DNA of 64,000 nt from Microbacterium sp. LWH13-1.2 (GCF_038397735.1 NZ_CP151635.1:1488001-1552000); one strand, 5' to 3'; numbered from the stretch's first letter, positions 38,683 to 48,057 are shown. Numbers and translations are program-made. Notes: generated by a model from the letters alone, not told the origin.

Positions 38683-39624
38683 TCACCCTCGGCCGGGCTT
38701 GTCCTCGTCGCCGCTGGGACGTGAGGCGAGGTAGCGCTCGAGCTCGGCGGCCAGTTCGTCGGCGCTAGGAAGATCGCGCTCGTTGAATCCGCCCTCGTCG
38801 TACGAGCCGTCCTCGGGGTCGCGGCCGGCCATGTAGGCGTCGTAGCGGCGCTCGAGACCCTGCACCATCTGCTGCAGCTCGTCATTGCCGAGCACCTGCT
38901 CGTCGACCCGGGTCAGGTAGTCCTGACGGCGCTCCTGCACCTCGTCGAGCAGGATCACGAGGCCGGTGGCGGCCATGAGCTTCTCGGCGGCCGCGATCAC
39001 GGCTTCCGGATTCTCGGTCTCTGCGAGGTAGTGCGGCACGAGCAGGACGAAGCCGACGACGCGGGCGCCATGCTCGGCGAACCGGAACTCGAGCAGATGC
39101 CCTGCGGTCGCCGGCACCTGCGTACGCGGACGCCACACGGAGTGCGCGACCGTGAGCTCGCGGCGGTTGCCGCTGACCGTTGTGCCGATCGGACGGGTGT
39201 GGGGCACGGGCATCGCGATGGAGTGGACCCAGTTGAGGCCGGAGACCTCGAACTCGTCGGCGAGGTCGAGCACCGTGCGCGCGAACTCGTTCCAGGCGAA
39301 GTCGGGCTCGTAGCCCGCGAGGAGCAGGAACTTCTGGCCGAGGGCGTCGGTCGCGAGTGAGAGCTCGAGTCGCGCAGGGCGGAACTCCGTGAGGTGATCC
39401 TGATCGAACGAGATCACGGGGCGACGCGCGCGGTAGTCGAGGAGCACGTCGTTGTCGAAGACCGCGATCGGCTCGGGCGAGGTCGTCTCGCGGAGGTGCT
39501 CGATGAGCCCTGAGACAGCGTTGCCCGCGTCGGTGAAACCCGTCAGGAGCAGGACAAGGGGCAGCCCGCGCGGCACCGCCGGCGCGTTCGCTACACGTTC
39601 ATGGATCTCTCCGGAGAAGGGCAT
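38683..39624 (-). CDS. PAC2 family protein (proteasome-assembly-chaperone-like)
   Basis: A 313-residue protein of the PAC2/COG2047-like family found in Actinobacteria and archaea. Features are PLVLLLTGFTDAGNAVSGLI at the N terminus, VISFDQDHLTEF, GYEPDFAWNEFARTVLDLA, a central HTRPIGTTVSGNRREL, and a helical C-terminal third ending in ELAAELERYLASRP. Eukaryotic PAC2 chaperones proteasome assembly; the bacterial role is not established. It is probably leaderless: TAGCAT six bases before ATG. It is divergent from pepA and upstream of sigA on the same strand, with 179 bp in between holding the sigA promoter. Confidence 0.87.
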   Translation of the reverse strand: MPFSGEIHERVANAPAVPRGLPLVLLLTGFTDAGNAVSGLIEHLRETTSPEPIAVFDNDVLLDYRARRPVISFDQDHLTEFRPARLELSLATDALGQKFLLLAGYEPDFAWNEFARTVLDLADEFEVSGLNWVHSIAMPVPHTRPIGTTVSGNRRELTVAHSVWRPRTQVPATAGHLLEFRFAEHGARVVGFVLLVPHYLAETENPEAVIAAAEKLMAATGLVILLDEVQERRQDYLTRVDEQVLGNDELQQMVQGLERRYDAYMAGRDPEDGSYDEGGFNERDLPSADELAAELERYLASRPSGDEDKPGRG

Positions 39625-39630
39625 GAGTCC

Positions 39631-39636
39631 ATGCTA
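39631..39636 (-). promoter_or_regulatory. Candidate leaderless -10 (TAGCAT) of the PAC2 gene
   Basis: TAGCAT on the minus strand ends 6 nt before the ATG at 39624. Confidence 0.5.
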
Positions 39637-39716
39637 CGAGCAGGTTCCGACGGGCGGGCGGTGGCCGTCATGCTGAGAGCGAACACTCGCTCCGCGTCTC
39701 CCCCTGCAGGCTTCCC

Positions 39717-39722
39717 TAGGAT
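39717..39722 (+). promoter_or_regulatory. Candidate leaderless -10 (TAGGAT) of pepA
   Basis: TAGGAT ends 6 nt before the ATG at 39729. The intervening GGAGGC would also serve as a very close ribosome site, so a leadered transcript from further upstream is not excluded. Confidence 0.45.
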
Positions 39723-39728
39723 GGAGGC

Positions 39729-41201
39729 ATGACGCTTCCCGCGCTCTCGCGCACCTCAGATCAGTTCCCCGGAAGCGCTGCAGACGCCGCAGTGCTCGTC
39801 ATCCCCGACATCTCCGACTCCACAGAGTCGTTGTCGGACCACCCGGGACTCGCCGCCTCTCTGAAGGGCATCGGCTTCACGGGCTCGCCGTCGGCGTTCA
39901 CCCGCGTGTACGCCCCGGAGGTCACGGAGCTGCCGTTCGCCGTCGTCGGGGTCGGACGCACACCCGATGCCGCAGCCGTGCGCAACGCGGTCGGCGCGGC
40001 TCTTCGCTCCCTCACCGGTTTCGAGAACGTGTCACTCGGACTCGCCCCCGGACTCGAGGAGTTCGCCTCCGCTGCTGCGGAGGGCGCCGTCCTCGGCGGG
40101 TACCGTTTCGAGAGCTACAAGAGAGACGCCGGGAAGAGCCGCGCCACATCGGTCGTGCTGCATGCGGATCTCGACGACCATGAGCTCGCTCGGGCCGTCG
40201 CAGTCGGCGAGGCTGTCGCTCTCGTGAAGGATCTCGTCTTCGTGCCTGCCGAGTGGCAGAGCCCCACTCAGCTCGCGCAGAGCGCCGCTGACAGCGTCGA
40301 GGACCTCGACGTCACCGTCGAGATCCTCGATGAGACGGCCCTCGCAGAGCAGGGCTTCGGCGGAATCCTCGGCGTCGCCCAGGGCTCCGACCGCCCTCCG
40401 CGTCTCGTGCGCCTCGACTACGCGCCCGAGAACGCCACCCGGCACATCGCCCTGGTCGGCAAGGGGATCACGTTCGACACCGGCGGGCTCTCGCTCAAGC
40501 CCGCGGCATCGATGGTGGGCATGAAGTTCGACATGGCCGGAGCCGCGACGAGCGTCGCCGCGCTGCGTGCGATCGCCACGCTCGGTCTTCCGGTGCGGGT
40601 CACGGCCTGGCTCTGCATCACCGACAACATGCCTTCCGGTCGGGCGCTGCGCCCCGGCGACGTCATCCGGATGCTCGACGGCACCACCGTCGAGGTCCCG
40701 AACACCGATGCGGAGGGTCGACTGGTCATGGCGGACGGACTTGTCGCCGCCAGCCGGGAGAACCCCGACGTGATCATCGACGTCGCGACGCTCACCGGCG
40801 CGATCGTCATGGCGTTGGGTCACCGCCACACGGGTGTCTTCGGCGCCGACGAGGCGGTCGCCGAGTTCCTGAGCGCCACGAAGCGCGCGGACGAGCTCGC
40901 CTGGCACATGCCGCTCCCCGAGCACATGGAGGACTCGCTGGACTCCCCCATCGCCGACATGCAGAACGCGAACATGAGCGACCGCATGGGCGGTGCGTCT
41001 TACGCAGGACTCTTCCTGCGCCGCTTCGTCGGACGCGTCTCCGACGAGAAGGACGCCCCTCGCATCCCCTGGGTGCACCTCGACATCGCCGGATCCGGCG
41101 AGCACAACGGTGCGCCGTACGGCTTCACCGACAAGGGCCCCACGGGCGCGATGGTCCGATCGATCATCGCGTTCGCCGACGCATCCCACACGGAGGCATG
41201 A
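39729..41201 (+). CDS. pepA: Leucyl aminopeptidase (M17)
   Basis: A 490-residue cytosolic aminopeptidase with two metal ions. The C-terminal catalytic domain holds the metal/catalytic residues: VGKGITFDTGGLSLKP (Lys, Asp), GMKFDMAGAA (Asp) and the M17 signature NTDAEGRLVMADGL (Asp-x-Glu and Arg). The N-terminal 150 residues are the less conserved regulatory domain. It releases N-terminal leucine and other residues from peptides. It overlaps lpd by 4 nt (ATGA). The size is normal for the family. Confidence 0.95.
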   Translation: MTLPALSRTSDQFPGSAADAAVLVIPDISDSTESLSDHPGLAASLKGIGFTGSPSAFTRVYAPEVTELPFAVVGVGRTPDAAAVRNAVGAALRSLTGFENVSLGLAPGLEEFASAAAEGAVLGGYRFESYKRDAGKSRATSVVLHADLDDHELARAVAVGEAVALVKDLVFVPAEWQSPTQLAQSAADSVEDLDVTVEILDETALAEQGFGGILGVAQGSDRPPRLVRLDYAPENATRHIALVGKGITFDTGGLSLKPAASMVGMKFDMAGAATSVAALRAIATLGLPVRVTAWLCITDNMPSGRALRPGDVIRMLDGTTVEVPNTDAEGRLVMADGLVAASRENPDVIIDVATLTGAIVMALGHRHTGVFGADEAVAEFLSATKRADELAWHMPLPEHMEDSLDSPIADMQNANMSDRMGGASYAGLFLRRFVGRVSDEKDAPRIPWVHLDIAGSGEHNGAPYGFTDKGPTGAMVRSIIAFADASHTEA

Positions 41202-42577
41202 CCATGACCACGCACACCTTCGACATCGTCGTCCTGGGCGGCGGAAGCGGTGGATACGCCGCAGCACTGCGAGCGAGCGAACTCGGCAAATCCGTCGCCC
41301 TCATCGAGAAGGACAAGGTCGGCGGCACGTGCCTGCACCGGGGGTGCATCCCCACGAAGGCTCTCCTGCACGCTGCAGAGGTCGCGGAGCACGTACGCGA
41401 CGCCGCGCACGTCGGCATCTCCGCCACGCTCGAGGGAATCGACCCCGCCGGCGTGCGTGCATACCGCGAGGGCATCGTCGCGAAGAAGTACAAGGGCCTC
41501 GAGGGTCTCGTCAAGGCCCGCGGCATCACGACCGTCGCCGGTACCGGCCGCCTCACCGCCGACCGCTCCGTCAGCGTGGGCGACGACCTCTACGTCGGCA
41601 CGGACGTGATCCTCGCCACAGGGTCGTACAGCCGCACCCTTCCCGGCCTCGAGATCGGCGGGCGGATCCTGACGAGCGAGCAGGCACTGGCGCTGGATGT
41701 CATCCCCGAGCGCGTGCTGATCCTCGGCGGCGGTGTGATCGGCGTCGAGTTCGCAAGCGTGTGGCGCTCGTTCGGCTCCGAGGTCACGATCATCGAAGCC
41801 CTCCCGCATCTCGTCCCGAACGAGGACATCGCGATGAGCAAGGGGCTCGAGCGCGCCTTCCGTCGTCGCGGCATCCAGTACTCGCTCGGCATCCGATTCC
41901 AGACCGCCACGCAGGACGACGGATCGGTCACGGTCACGCTCGAAGACGGCAAGGAATTCTCCGGCGACTACCTCCTCGTCGCGGTCGGACGCGGTCCTGT
42001 GACGGCCGACCTGGGCTTCGAGGAGGCGGGTGTCAGCCTCGACCGCGGTTTCGTCATGGTCGATCAGGACCTCCGCACCGGCGTCCCCGGTGTGTGGGCC
42101 GTGGGCGACATCACCCCTGGACTGCAGCTCGCACATCGCGGCTTCCAGCAGGGAATCGCCGTCGCTGAGCGGATCGCCGGCCTCTCCCCCGCGAACATCC
42201 CCGATATCCAGATCCCGAAGGTCACCTACTCGAGCCCTGAGGTCGCGTCGGTCGGCGTCACCGAGGAAGCGGCCGTCGCCGAGCACGGTGCAGATGCCGT
42301 CGTCGCCTACGAGTACAACCTCGCCGGCAACGGCAAGAGCGAGATCATCGGCACGAGCGGTCTGGTCAAGGTCGTACGCCTCAAGGACGGCCCCGTCGTC
42401 GGCGTCCACCTTCTCGGCGATCGTGTGGGCGAGCTCATCACCGAAGGCCAGCTGGCCGTCGCGTGGGAAGCCCACCCCGAGGACATCGCGCCCCTGATCC
42501 ACGCTCACCCCACGCAGAGCGAGGCACTCGGCGAAGCCTTCCTCGCGCTCGCCGGAAAGCCACTGCACGCCCTCTGA
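41198..42577 (+). CDS. lpd: Dihydrolipoyl dehydrogenase (E3)
   Basis: A 459-residue flavoprotein disulfide reductase. FAD motif VVLGGGSGGYAAALRA, redox disulfide GGTCLHRGCIPTKALLH (Cys-x4-Cys), NAD motif VLILGGGVIGVEFASV, GVWAVGDI, and the active-site His-Glu in HAHPTQSEALGEAFL. It reoxidises dihydrolipoyl groups of 2-oxo acid dehydrogenase complexes with NAD+. It is coupled to pepA by a 4 nt overlap and followed after 67 bp by sucB, whose product is its substrate. An in-frame ATG two codons later is an alternative start. Confidence 0.96.
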   Translation: MTMTTHTFDIVVLGGGSGGYAAALRASELGKSVALIEKDKVGGTCLHRGCIPTKALLHAAEVAEHVRDAAHVGISATLEGIDPAGVRAYREGIVAKKYKGLEGLVKARGITTVAGTGRLTADRSVSVGDDLYVGTDVILATGSYSRTLPGLEIGGRILTSEQALALDVIPERVLILGGGVIGVEFASVWRSFGSEVTIIEALPHLVPNEDIAMSKGLERAFRRRGIQYSLGIRFQTATQDDGSVTVTLEDGKEFSGDYLLVAVGRGPVTADLGFEEAGVSLDRGFVMVDQDLRTGVPGVWAVGDITPGLQLAHRGFQQGIAVAERIAGLSPANIPDIQIPKVTYSSPEVASVGVTEEAAVAEHGADAVVAYEYNLAGNGKSEIIGTSGLVKVVRLKDGPVVGVHLLGDRVGELITEGQLAVAWEAHPEDIAPLIHAHPTQSEALGEAFLALAGKPLHAL

Positions 42578-42644
42578 ACACCAACCGGTGCACAGTTCAC
42601 TAAGCTAGACACGCGTCATTTAACTTCTTGAAGGAGACTCAGTC

Positions 42645-44420
42645 ATGAGCACATCCGTCGTCCTCCCCCCTCTCGGCGAGAGCGTCACAGAGGGTACGGT
42701 CACCCGCTGGCTCAAGCAGGTGGGAGACACCGTTCAGGCGGATGAGGGCCTGCTCGAGATCTCGACCGACAAGGTCGACACCGAGATCCCCTCGCCCATC
42801 ACCGGTGTGATCGAGGAGATCCTCGTCGCCGAGGACGAGACCGTCGAGGTCGGCGCGCTGCTCGCGCGCATCGGCGACGGCAGCAACCCGGCTCCTGCCG
42901 ACGATGCTCCTGCCGCAGCGGCTCCGGCCGCCGAACAGGCGCCCGAGCCGGCCGCACCGCAGGCCGAGGCGCCGGCAGAGCCCGCACCTGCCGCACCTGC
43001 CGCTCCCGCCGAGACCGCGCCCGCTGCCGCTCCGGCAGGCGACGCCACCGACATCGTCCTCCCCGAGCTGGGCGAGAGCGTGACCGAGGGCACCGTCACT
43101 CGCTGGCTCAAGCAGATCGGCGACACCGTCGAGGTCGATGAGGCTCTGCTGGAGATCTCCACCGACAAGGTCGACACCGAGATCCCCTCGCCCGTCGCCG
43201 GCGTGCTGCAGGAGATCGTCGCCGCCGAAGACGAGACAGTCGCCGTCGGCGCCGTGCTCGCCCGTGTCGGCTCCGGTGCTGCTCCCGCGGCTCCGGCAGA
43301 GGCTCCCGCTCCGGCCGCCGAGGCCCCAGCGCCCGCTGCTCCGGCTCCCGCCGCTGCTCCGGCTCCCGCCGCTGCTCCGGCACCCACCGCTGCCCCGGCT
43401 CCCGCTGCTGCCCCCGCACCTGCTGCCGCTCCGGCTCCCGCACCTGCTGCCGCTCCGGCACCCGCCGCTGCTCCGGCACCCGCCGAGCCGAAGCTGTCCC
43501 TCCCCACGGAGAGCGACAACCTGTACGTGACCCCGCTCGTGCGCCGCCTGGCCTCGCAGCAGGGCGTCGACCTCGCCAGCGTCACCGGCACCGGCGTGGG
43601 CGGACGCATCCGCAAGGAAGACGTCCTCAAGGCCGCCGAGAGTGCGACGTCTGCACCCGCTGCAGCCGCCGCTCCTGCCGCACCGGCTCCGCTCGAGGTC
43701 TCGCCGCTGCGTGGTACCACGCAGCCGATGTCGCGTCTGCGCAAGGTCCTCGCCAAGCGCGCCGTCGAGTCGATGCAGCAGACCGCTCAGCTCACCACCG
43801 TGGTCGAGGTCGATGTCACCGCACTCGCCGAGTACCGCGACAGCGTCAAGGGCTCGTTCCTCGAGAAGACCGGTGACAAGCTGTCGTTCCTGCCGTTCTT
43901 CGCACTGGCTGCCGCTGAGGCTCTGCGTGCCTTCCCGATCGTGAACGCCACGGTCGACGGGGAGAACATCGTCTACCCGGAGTCCGAGAACGTGTCGATC
44001 GCCGTAGACACCGAGCGCGGTCTGCTCACGCCGGTTCTGCGAGACGCAGCATCGAAGAACATCGCGGAGATCGCCCACGAGATCGCTGATCTCGCCGCAC
44101 GCACGCGTGACAACAAGCTGAAGCCCGACGAGCTCGCCGGCGGAACGTTCACGCTGACCAACACCGGTTCGCGTGGCGCACTGTTCGACACCCCCGTCGT
44201 GTTCCTTCCGCAGTCCGCGATCCTCGGCACCGGAACGGTCGTCAAGCGCCCCGGTCTGGTCAAGGTCGGCGGCGCGGACGCGATCGCTGTCCGCTCGTAC
44301 GTGTACCTCGCACTGTCGTATGACCACCGCATCATCGACGGTGCCGACGCCGCCCGCTTCCTGGGCGCCGTCAAGGCCCGCCTCGAGTCGGCGCAGTTCG
44401 CCGCTCAGCTCGGAGCCTGA
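42645..44420 (+). CDS. sucB: 2-oxoglutarate dehydrogenase E2, dihydrolipoamide succinyltransferase
   Basis: A 591-residue E2 subunit. Two lipoyl domains (about 1-76 and 135-210) each carry the lipoylated Lys in [14 protein letters not shown]. They are joined by Ala/Pro-rich flexible linkers (about 85-130 and 210-280). The E3-binding domain has [19 protein letters not shown], and the catalytic domain ends with [16 protein letters not shown] (His and Asp). It transfers the acyl group to CoA. Start ATG with AAGGAG 8 nt upstream, and TAAGCT at 42601-42606 may be the -10. Some actinobacterial E2s of this layout serve pyruvate as well as 2-oxoglutarate, so the substrate label is probable rather than certain. 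Confidence 0.93.
   Translation: MSTSVVLPPLGESVTEGTVTRWLKQVGDTVQADEGLLEISTDKVDTEIPSPITGVIEEILVAEDETVEVGALLARIGDGSNPAPADDAPAAAAPAAEQAPEPAAPQAEAPAEPAPAAPAAPAETAPAAAPAGDATDIVLPELGESVTEGTVTRWLKQIGDTVEVDEALLEISTDKVDTEIPSPVAGVLQEIVAAEDETVAVGAVLARVGSGAAPAAPAEAPAPAAEAPAPAAPAPAAAPAPAAAPAPTAAPAPAAAPAPAAAPAPAPAAAPAPAAAPAPAEPKLSLPTESDNLYVTPLVRRLASQQGVDLASVTGTGVGGRIRKEDVLKAAESATSAPAAAAAPAAPAPLEVSPLRGTTQPMSRLRKVLAKRAVESMQQTAQLTTVVEVDVTALAEYRDSVKGSFLEKTGDKLSFLPFFALAAAEALRAFPIVNATVDGENIVYPESENVSIAVDTERGLLTPVLRDAASKNIAEIAHEIADLAARTRDNKLKPDELAGGTFTLTNTGSRGALFDTPVVFLPQSAILGTGTVVKRPGLVKVGGADAIAVRSYVYLALSYDHRIIDGADAARFLGAVKARLESAQFAAQLGA
43280..43490 (+). repeat. Degenerate tandem Ala-Pro codon repeat in sucB linker
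   Basis: Short GCTCCGGCTCCCGCCGCT-like units repeat with small variations and encode the flexible linker before the E3-binding domain. It is expected for E2 proteins and is a likely site of length variation between strains. Confidence 0.75.
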
Positions 44421-44428
44421 CCACAGCT

Positions 44429-45910
44429 TCACCCTGGCTGGTCCGCGACGTCGTAGGCGTCGCGGACCAGCCATTTCTCATTGACCCGCACGACCACGAC
44501 CATCTGCTCGATCCGCTCCGGCGGCGCCCCCTCGGCAGCCCCGGAGACCGACGAGACCCGGATCACTGCAACGTCGCCGTACTCGTCGATCCCGGCCAGC
44601 TCCGGCGCCTTCTCCCCCGATGCCACCCCCGCGAGCGCCTCTACGATCCCGGACGATCCGGCAGCCACCGCATCGGAGCACGCCAGGTCACCCGTCTCGG
44701 CGCAGTGGCCTACAGCGAGAAGGAGCGCTCGCGCCGCGACCACCGGGTCGTCGGAACCGGTCGACTGACCTGTCGGCTCTACGGCCGGGATCGGAGATGC
44801 CTGCCCCGTCGGCGTGGCAGTCGGCGGACCTGCAGCACTCCCACTCACCGCAGGCGACGGTCGGCCCGCCTCCGCCGCGGGCTCCCCGGTCGCACCACCC
44901 GGCCAGAGCAGACCTCCCCCGAGCACGACCGCCGCCGCAGCACCCGCCACGACCAGCCTGCGTCCATGGCGCCGAGGCATCGGCTCGACATCACCGGCGA
45001 CGACGTCTGAAAGTCTCTTCTCGTGCCTGGGTGGCCTGTCTCTGCCGGCCTTGATACCCTTCCGGCTCCATCGTTCCTCGAAAGCAGTCCTGCCATCCTC
45101 CAGCCGATGCCTCGCGGACTCGATCGCTCGATCGATCGCACCCCGGAGTCCCCGACCCGTCGAGTCAACCGATCCCCCTTCCCGCGCCGCACGTCTCGTT
45201 CCGGGCACCAGCACGACGCGGCGGGCGACGTCGAGGTCTCGTGCCTTCTCCGACGCATGCACGTCGAGCCTGAGCGGCCGCGACGCCGCGATCGCGAACA
45301 GCTCCGACTCCCACCGCTCGAGCTGCCGAACCGGCATCCCCGGACGCTCACGGCTCCTCTGCAGCCCGTCTCTGATCTCCCCGAGCAAGCGGCCCAGCGA
45401 ACGATCGCCGCAGTCCCGCTGCATCCGCTCGACCAGACGCCGGGTGGCCGACCGCGCATCGTCGCCCGCGCCGATCACGAACATCGGGCGCCCGTCGTCC
45501 GTCAACCACCAGTCCCCGGTGACGGCGGGGCCCTCTGCGCGAGCGAGTTCGCCCAGACCCCTCAGAAGACTCGCCACCATGGTGGTCAGCTCACCCGCGG
45601 CGAACGCGACGTCGGCGGCTGATCGGCGTCCGAGAAAGGCAACGATCCGCTCGGTGCACCAGGGAAGCAGGGCGTCGTGGCCGTCCTGGCGCCGCACGAT
45701 GTCGACCGGACCCGCGACGTGCTCGTCGCCCGCGTGCTCCCAGCCCGCCCATCCGGCCAGCGTCTCGCAGTCGATCTGCACCACCACGGACTCTCCGCGC
45801 GTGACGAGCGCTCCGGCATACGGCCCCTCCTCGGCGTCGAGCTGTCTGATGACGCGGTGCGCTCCGGGCACAAGCGACGCACCGCGGAGGGGCACTTCTA
45901 CGACTGTCAT
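44429..45910 (-). CDS. Single-pass membrane protein with possible pseudokinase-like N-terminal domain
   Basis: A 493-residue protein that I do not recognise. Residues 1-200 are cytosolic and loosely resemble a degenerate Ser/Thr kinase: a strand-rich start, then SLLRGLGELARAEG and WWLTDDGRPMFVIGAGD, where a catalytic loop and DFG would sit. No HRD, DFG or glycine-loop residues are present. A basic segment (about 215-320) precedes one transmembrane helix (LVVAGAAAAVVLGGGLLW, about 328-345). Outside is a Pro/Thr/Ser-rich stalk and a small domain with two Cys (HCAETGDLACSDA) ending in EKWLVRDAYDVADQPG. ATG with GGAG upstream. It is monocistronic and convergent with sucB. Confidence 0.7.
   Translation of the reverse strand: MTVVEVPLRGASLVPGAHRVIRQLDAEEGPYAGALVTRGESVVVQIDCETLAGWAGWEHAGDEHVAGPVDIVRRQDGHDALLPWCTERIVAFLGRRSAADVAFAAGELTTMVASLLRGLGELARAEGPAVTGDWWLTDDGRPMFVIGAGDDARSATRRLVERMQRDCGDRSLGRLLGEIRDGLQRSRERPGMPVRQLERWESELFAIAASRPLRLDVHASEKARDLDVARRVVLVPGTRRAAREGGSVDSTGRGLRGAIDRAIESARHRLEDGRTAFEERWSRKGIKAGRDRPPRHEKRLSDVVAGDVEPMPRRHGRRLVVAGAAAAVVLGGGLLWPGGATGEPAAEAGRPSPAVSGSAAGPPTATPTGQASPIPAVEPTGQSTGSDDPVVAARALLLAVGHCAETGDLACSDAVAAGSSGIVEALAGVASGEKAPELAGIDEYGDVAVIRVSSVSGAAEGAPPERIEQMVVVVRVNEKWLVRDAYDVADQPG
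44435..44473. terminator. sucB terminator hairpin embedded in the 3' coding end of the convergent gene
   Basis: TGGCTGGTCCGCGACG and its perfect 16 nt complement flank TCGTAGG and are followed by TTTCT in the sucB direction. The stem also encodes the last residues of the minus-strand membrane protein. Confidence 0.7.
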
Positions 45911-46057
45911 GTCTCCATGTCAACGCATCGCTCGGCCCCCGTGGTCTCGAACTGGGCGATGTGAACGGATCCGAGTCCTTTCCACGCTGTGCAGGAGGGG
46001 TGCCTGTGCATGAATCCGCCTGACGCGAACGACGACGTGAGCGCCGCCGGGAGTCGG

Positions 46058-46063
46058 TATTCT
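46058..46063 (+). promoter_or_regulatory. Candidate leaderless -10 (TATTCT) of the DUF4191 gene
   Basis: TATTCT ends 7 nt before the ATG at 46071 but only 1 nt before the alternative ATG at 46065. This favours the later start. Confidence 0.5.
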
Positions 46064-46070
46064 TATGGAC

Positions 46071-46781
46071 ATGGCAAACCGTTCGTCCGCGCCCGAGAAG
46101 CGTCCGGGGTTCTTCTCCCAGATCAAGTCCCTCTTCAAGTTCACGAGAGAGATCTACCCGTGGCTTCCCTGGGCGCAGATCGCACTGCTGGTGCTCGGTG
46201 TCCTGATCGGACTCATCGTCGGCTACCTCATCCCGCCGTTCCAGGTGTGGACGCTCATCCTCTGGGGCATCTCCGGCCTGATGCTCGGCATCCTCGGCGC
46301 GATGTTCCTGATGACCCGCCTGTCGACCTCGGCCATGTACCAGAAGATCGACGGCATGCCCGGCGCCACCGGCCACGTGATCAGCACGAGCCTCGGCCGC
46401 AACTGGCAGGGCTCTGAGACGCCCGTGGGCATCAACCCGAAGACGCAGGACGCGGTGTACCGCACCGTCGGTCGTGGCGGCGTCGTGGTGGTCGGGGAAG
46501 GCTCTCGCGGACGCCTGACCCGCCTGGTCAACGACGAGCGCAGCAAGGCCGCCCGCGTGGCCCACGGTGTTCCCGTGACCGTGATCTACGTCGGGCACGG
46601 CGAAGACGACGTGGCTATCGCCGACCTCGCCAAGACCATCAAGAAGCTTCCCAAGGTGATCGACAAGGCGACGATGGGCGCCGTCATCCGACGGATCGAA
46701 TCGGTCTCGCAGTCGATCTCATCGCTGCCGATCCCCAAGGGCATCGACCCGACCAAGGTCAGGGCGCAGCGCCCGCGCTGA
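46071..46781 (+). CDS. DUF4191 family membrane protein
   Basis: A 236-residue protein. After a basic N terminus (EKRPGFFSQIKSLFKFTREI) come two transmembrane helices (about 35-55 and 60-80: IALLVLGVLIGLIVGYLI and LILWGISGLMLGILGAMFLM). The rest is a cytoplasmic domain with AVYRTVGRGGVVVVGEGSRGR and a Lys-rich end. This is the actinobacterial DUF4191 family, function unknown. The ATG at 46065 is two codons upstream, but the promoter geometry fits 46071. It is usually found near lipoate or glutamine synthetase genes, as here. Confidence 0.85.
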   Translation: MANRSSAPEKRPGFFSQIKSLFKFTREIYPWLPWAQIALLVLGVLIGLIVGYLIPPFQVWTLILWGISGLMLGILGAMFLMTRLSTSAMYQKIDGMPGATGHVISTSLGRNWQGSETPVGINPKTQDAVYRTVGRGGVVVVGEGSRGRLTRLVNDERSKAARVAHGVPVTVIYVGHGEDDVAIADLAKTIKKLPKVIDKATMGAVIRRIESVSQSISSLPIPKGIDPTKVRAQRPR

Positions 46782-46801
46782 TCCACCCCGCAGACGAAGA
46801 C

Positions 46802-46835
46802 GCGCGGCCGCACCTCGGATGAGGAGCGGCCGCGC
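46802..46835. terminator. Bidirectional terminator, DUF4191 gene / rimK-like gene
   Basis: A GCGCGGCCGC stem with a second inner CCTC/GAGG pairing, followed by TTCTT. It separates convergent genes. Confidence 0.75.
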
Positions 46836-46843
46836 TTCTTCGT

Positions 46844-48031
46844 TCACTCCGAGAGCGGCTGGCGCGGAAGACGGCGCACCTTGGCGCGGCGACGGCGACG
46901 CTCGGGAACCATCGAGCGCATCTCATCGAGTTTGCCGAAGCAGAACAGGCGGTCGTCCGCTTCGAGGACGACGTGCTTACGAGGGTTCGGGATGACGGAG
47001 ACCCCGCGGTGGAGGGTGAGCACCGTGATGTCACGCTCCCACAGGCCTGCCTCGCCGAGCGTCTTGCCGACGAGGTCGACCGCACCGTGCACCATGAGCT
47101 CGGCGACGCCGTATCCGGTCGAGACCGTGAGGCGCTGACGCACGTCGATCTCGGGGAAGGCGACCTGACCGGCGATGTAGTCGATGATGGCACCGGCGAC
47201 ATCGAGCTTGGTCGCGGTCTCGATGCCCTGCAGACCTGGAGAGGAGTTGACCTCCATGACCAGAGGGCCGTCTTCTCCCTCGAGCATGTCGACGCCGGCG
47301 ACGCGCAGTCCCATGATCTGGGCGGAGCGCACAGCCGCGCGCTCATAGATCGGATCGAGCTCGACGGCTTCGACGGATCCGCCACGGTGGACGTTGGAGC
47401 GGAACTCGTCGCCTGCGGCCGACCGACGCATCGCCGCGACGACCCGATCTCCCACGACGAGCGCACGGATGTCTCGGCCGCGGCTCTCGGAGATGAACTT
47501 CTGGATGAGCACGTTCTGCTTCGTCGAGTGCAGGGTCTCGATGATCGCCTCTGCCACCTTGACCTGCGGCGCGAGGATCACGCCGATGCCCTGCGTGCCC
47601 TCGAGCAGCTTGATGACGACGGGGGCACCGCCGACGCGCTCGATCGCAGGACGCACGTCGGCTCGGTTGCGGACGAACGCCGTCGGCGGCATCGCGATGT
47701 TGTGGCGGGAGAGGATCTGGTTGGCGCGGAGCTTGTCACGCGCGCTCGAGATCCCGTTCGCGGTATTGGGCGTGTACACGTCCATCTGCTCGAACTGGCG
47801 GACCACAGCAGTGCCGAAGTAGGTGATCGAGTTGCCGATGCGCGGCAGGATCGCGTCGTAGTCGCTGAGCTGACGCCCACGGTAGTGAAGATCCGGCTCA
47901 TCGGCCGTGAGATCGATCGCGAAGCGCAGCGTGTTCAGCACCTTGACGGTGTGACCACGCTGGAGCGCGGCAGCACGCAGTCGTTGGGTGGAGTACGCCT
48001 GCGGCGCACGGGAGAGCACTGCGATCTTCAC
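46844..48031 (-). CDS. rimK: RimK-family ATP-grasp glutamate ligase with C-terminal RCK_C-like domain
   Basis: A 395-residue protein from the GTG of VKIAVLSRAPQ, preceded by AGGAAA. Residues 1-290 are a RimK-type ATP-grasp ligase: LPRIGNSITYFGTAVVRQFE, the ATP loop VVIKLLEGTQGIGV, the FISESRGRDIRALVVGD segment, and the metal end VMEVNSSPGLQGIE (Glu, Asn). RimK adds glutamates to a protein C terminus, in E. coli ribosomal protein S6. Residues about 310-380 look like a TrkA-C/RCK_C domain (ELMVHGAVDLVGKTLGEAGL, VVLEADDRLFCFGKLDEM), which in other proteins binds small ligands such as c-di-AMP. A RimB-like protease gene diverges from it over 26 bp. Confidence 0.9.
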   Translation of the reverse strand: MKIAVLSRAPQAYSTQRLRAAALQRGHTVKVLNTLRFAIDLTADEPDLHYRGRQLSDYDAILPRIGNSITYFGTAVVRQFEQMDVYTPNTANGISSARDKLRANQILSRHNIAMPPTAFVRNRADVRPAIERVGGAPVVIKLLEGTQGIGVILAPQVKVAEAIIETLHSTKQNVLIQKFISESRGRDIRALVVGDRVVAAMRRSAAGDEFRSNVHRGGSVEAVELDPIYERAAVRSAQIMGLRVAGVDMLEGEDGPLVMEVNSSPGLQGIETATKLDVAGAIIDYIAGQVAFPEIDVRQRLTVSTGYGVAELMVHGAVDLVGKTLGEAGLWERDITVLTLHRGVSVIPNPRKHVVLEADDRLFCFGKLDEMRSMVPERRRRRAKVRRLPRQPLSE

Positions 48032-48045
48032 GGGGGATTTCCTGC

Positions 48046-48051
48046 CAGGAT
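48046..48051 (+). promoter_or_regulatory. Candidate leaderless -10 (CAGGAT) of the rimB-like gene
   Basis: CAGGAT ends 6 nt before the GTG at 48058. The first base departs from TANNNT, so support is weaker. Confidence 0.35.
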
Positions 48052-48057
48052 GGTCGG

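Noticed and set aside
43280..43490. Tandem repeats that might be a CRISPR-like array or satellite
   Set aside because: The units are in frame, encode the Ala-Pro linker of sucB, are degenerate and have no spacers.
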